This document shows positions 62,830-64,000 of a stretch of DNA of 64,000 bases, one piece after another. Positions within the stretch are counted from its first letter, which is position 1; each line of letters opens with the position of its first letter. Made by a program: the position numbers and the translations under genes. This DNA is from Desulfopila inferna (lineage in GTDB: Bacteria; Desulfobacterota; Desulfobulbia; Desulfobulbales; Desulfocapsaceae), in assembly GCF_016919005.1 (NCBI RefSeq), contig NZ_JAFFQE010000009.1, forward strand, positions 124,001-188,000, in the 5' to 3' direction. The notes below the pieces were generated by a model. The model was not told the origin of the DNA and made no database searches. It saw nothing but the letters and a program-made list of their open reading frames with translations.

Positions 62830-63222
62830 AATCATATCCTCCCCTGTGGATAAATTAAATAAAAGCCATTCCCCCTTGTTTAGCCTTCTATCACTCTTTT
62901 CTATCCCCGCGCCTCGTTGCTATATCAGCCGCAACAGGCACAAAATGACTTGCTTCTAAAAAACCGTATAATAAAGAATACGGAAGGTATTTCAAAAGCG
63001 GCCACAACCTGCGACCTACCTTCTCCAGCTCAGCTGAGTCAGGTTTCCAAATAGGCCGGAGTTTAAATAGATTTTGTTGATAAATACGGAACTGAGAAAC
63101 GATGTGCAGGAAAAAGCTTTACCAGTTGTGATGGACTTCTAAAAAATTGCCGCTGACAACACGGCCCCTCTCTATCTTCTTCATCACAAATATGAAAAGT
63201 GCTGACGTTCAACTAACCCTGA
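62830..63222. other. Intergenic region upstream of the exported-protein gene
   Basis: These 393 bases hold the ribosome-binding site of the exported-protein gene and an inverted repeat CCGTAT ... ATACGG around 62965-62985 that overlaps a TATAAT hexamer. Part of the right side may belong to the decayed insertion element that follows, but I could not read any protein from it. Confidence 0.35.
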
Positions 63223-63369
63223 AAGGCTATATTCGAACTCGATGACGTCTACTGTAGCGACAAAGGAAAAGGTGGTAAACGCGGCCGAGAGGCTATGGGC
63301 AAGACGTATTTCTGTGCTGCAGTATCTGATAATGAGGAAGGTCATCCGATACACATGCGGCTGAGTTAA
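63223..63369 (+). pseudogene. IS1595-type transposase fragment
   Basis: The frame without a start codon from 63223 to TAA 63369 reads LDDVYCSDKGKGGKRGREAM, then GKTYFCAAVSDNEEGHPIHMRL. This matches the central DDE-region pattern of IS1595-family transposases (VDDAY-GG---GGKRGRGA--K-PFVAAV----GHP), with the first catalytic Asp in LDD. Only ~48 residues remain, the Gly-Gly after the Tyr is changed, and neither end of the element is visible, so it is a decayed remnant. Confidence 0.6.
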
Positions 63370-63702
63370 GCTTTTACATGTGTTGAATGACTGGAACCCT
63401 TATTAAACATGCAGCAGCACCAAAAAACATTTCCTCCGCACCGATTGAGACTTGCTGAGGAGCAAGGGTCCAGAATATTAAAAGCCGCAGCTTCTGAGAA
63501 TCTCTTCTCTGAATATATCAGATTAGAGTCAGATTTGAAAGGAAGTCAGTCAAAAAAATGATATCATGAATGGGTTAGGCGAGAGCCGGTCGATGCAATT
63601 GGAGAAGAGGTTTTTTTACAAAACGACGAGAATTTGCTATACACGAAATTGAGACACCGGAAAGAGACTCTCCTGATTTTCCTTCAGACAGTGGGCCAGG
63701 AT
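63370..63702. other. Intergenic region after the transposase fragment
   Basis: These 333 bases contain no supported gene. The stretch is probably partly insertion-element debris. A plus-strand frame continues into the small gene at 63703 from 63634, but its N-terminal extension uses a TTG start and shows no conserved features. Confidence 0.35.
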
Positions 63703-63957
63703 ATGATATTTCAGATAAATGAGGCAAAGAAGCTTGATACCGACAGGGATTTCTCGCCTGCCGAAAGGCATGTTCTGCAAAAATTGTTGTGCTACAAAAT
63801 GTATGTCGGCTCCATCGAAGAGTTCCGCCAGAAAAAAAAGCTGGCCCTGAAAAAGGGATGGAACGACACCGGTCCAGTTGCCGAAACGCCGAACCTGGCA
63901 CTGGTCGCCGAACAAATGGAACGGGAAATACTCCTTCGCCTGAAAGAAGACAAGTAG
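63703..63957 (+). CDS. Small hypothetical helical protein
   Basis: An 84-residue protein from ATG 63703 (AGGA just upstream); a TTG at 63634 would add 23 residues. It is charged and helical (EAKKLDTDRDFSPAERHVLQ, EEFRQKKKLALKKGW) and ends with a Lys/Glu-rich helix. Codon use is like that of neighbouring genes, which favours a real gene, but I recognise no family. Nothing around it suggests a function. Confidence 0.5.
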   Translation: MIFQINEAKKLDTDRDFSPAERHVLQKLLCYKMYVGSIEEFRQKKKLALKKGWNDTGPVAETPNLALVAEQMEREILLRLKEDK

Positions 63958-64000
63958 GCAATAAACCCTTCACAATTTTCTGTGACCTCCCAGGAATGGA

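Noticed and set aside
1-64000. CRISPR arrays, tRNA genes, rRNA genes, prophage genes
   Set aside because: No regularly spaced repeats, no T-arm GTTCRANYC with matching acceptor stems, no rRNA-like sequence and no phage structural genes were seen.

Overview
The window reads as a chromosomal segment of an anaerobic or microaerobic Deltaproteobacterium (Desulfobacterota), most like the Desulfobulbus/Desulfofustis side of sulfate reducers. This is inference from gene content: hydrogenase maturation genes, L-cysteine desulfidase with RidA, a GlrK/QseG/GlrR-type sigma-54 system, a PrkA/YeaH/SpoVR stress operon, and a small protein that appears to use selenocysteine. No marker gene fixes the species. 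Gene density is high. I see no CRISPR array, tRNA, rRNA or prophage.

Layout. 1-2.6 kb: end of a hydrogenase maturation operon (hypE, endopeptidase, hypA, hypB). 2.7-7.4 kb: hemC, an EEP-family phosphohydrolase, and a pgeF/response regulator/sensor kinase operon. 7.8-15.8 kb (minus): prkA, yeaH, spoVR, a second divergent prkA paralogue, then tpx, with a clear promoter in front of prkA. 16.1-19.7 kb (plus): ridA, cyuA and a membrane Ser/Thr kinase. 19.8-26.2 kb: purL, an unexplained structured intergenic stretch, a HAD hydrolase, prmA-like methyltransferase, apt. 26.5-30.7 kb: a small exported protein behind a near-consensus sigma-54 promoter, facing glrR-qseG-glrK. 31.2-37.1 kb: a REP-type (Y1) transposase, recD2, EcsC-like protein, a thioesterase, an M23 peptidase. 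37.1-39.6 kb: an unusual double-length KamA-type radical SAM protein. 39.9-47.9 kb: an IclR regulator, a PotABCD-type ABC importer, a proline-racemase-family enzyme and an amidohydrolase, which together look like one uptake-and-catabolism locus. 48.1-51.3 kb: gloA, what looks like the fossil of a giant RecQ-type helicase, a membrane-anchored Mrr-like protein, yceH. 52-55.9 kb: a solo proX, the putative selenoprotein, trkH-trkA. 55.9-60.4 kb: sbcD-sbcC. 60.8-64 kb: a large cysteine-containing exported protein of unknown function, an IS1595-type transposase fragment and a small hypothetical gene.

The most notable items are: (1) the BFD/CopZ-like [2Fe-2S] protein at 53262-53513, whose reading frame continues through an in-frame UGA into family-typical sequence and which has a good bacterial SECIS hairpin right after the UGA; (2) the KamA-type protein at 37108-39567, in which the second half repeats the first in an almost ungapped 318-residue register but has lost the [4Fe-4S] cysteines; (3) the PrkA operon with two PrkA paralogues and tpx; (4) the sigma-54 promoter beside the GlrR locus; (5) the helicase fossil. 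Small palindromes of the form TTCCGGA-loop-TCCGGAA recur in several intergenic regions and could be REP-like partners of the Y1 transposase.
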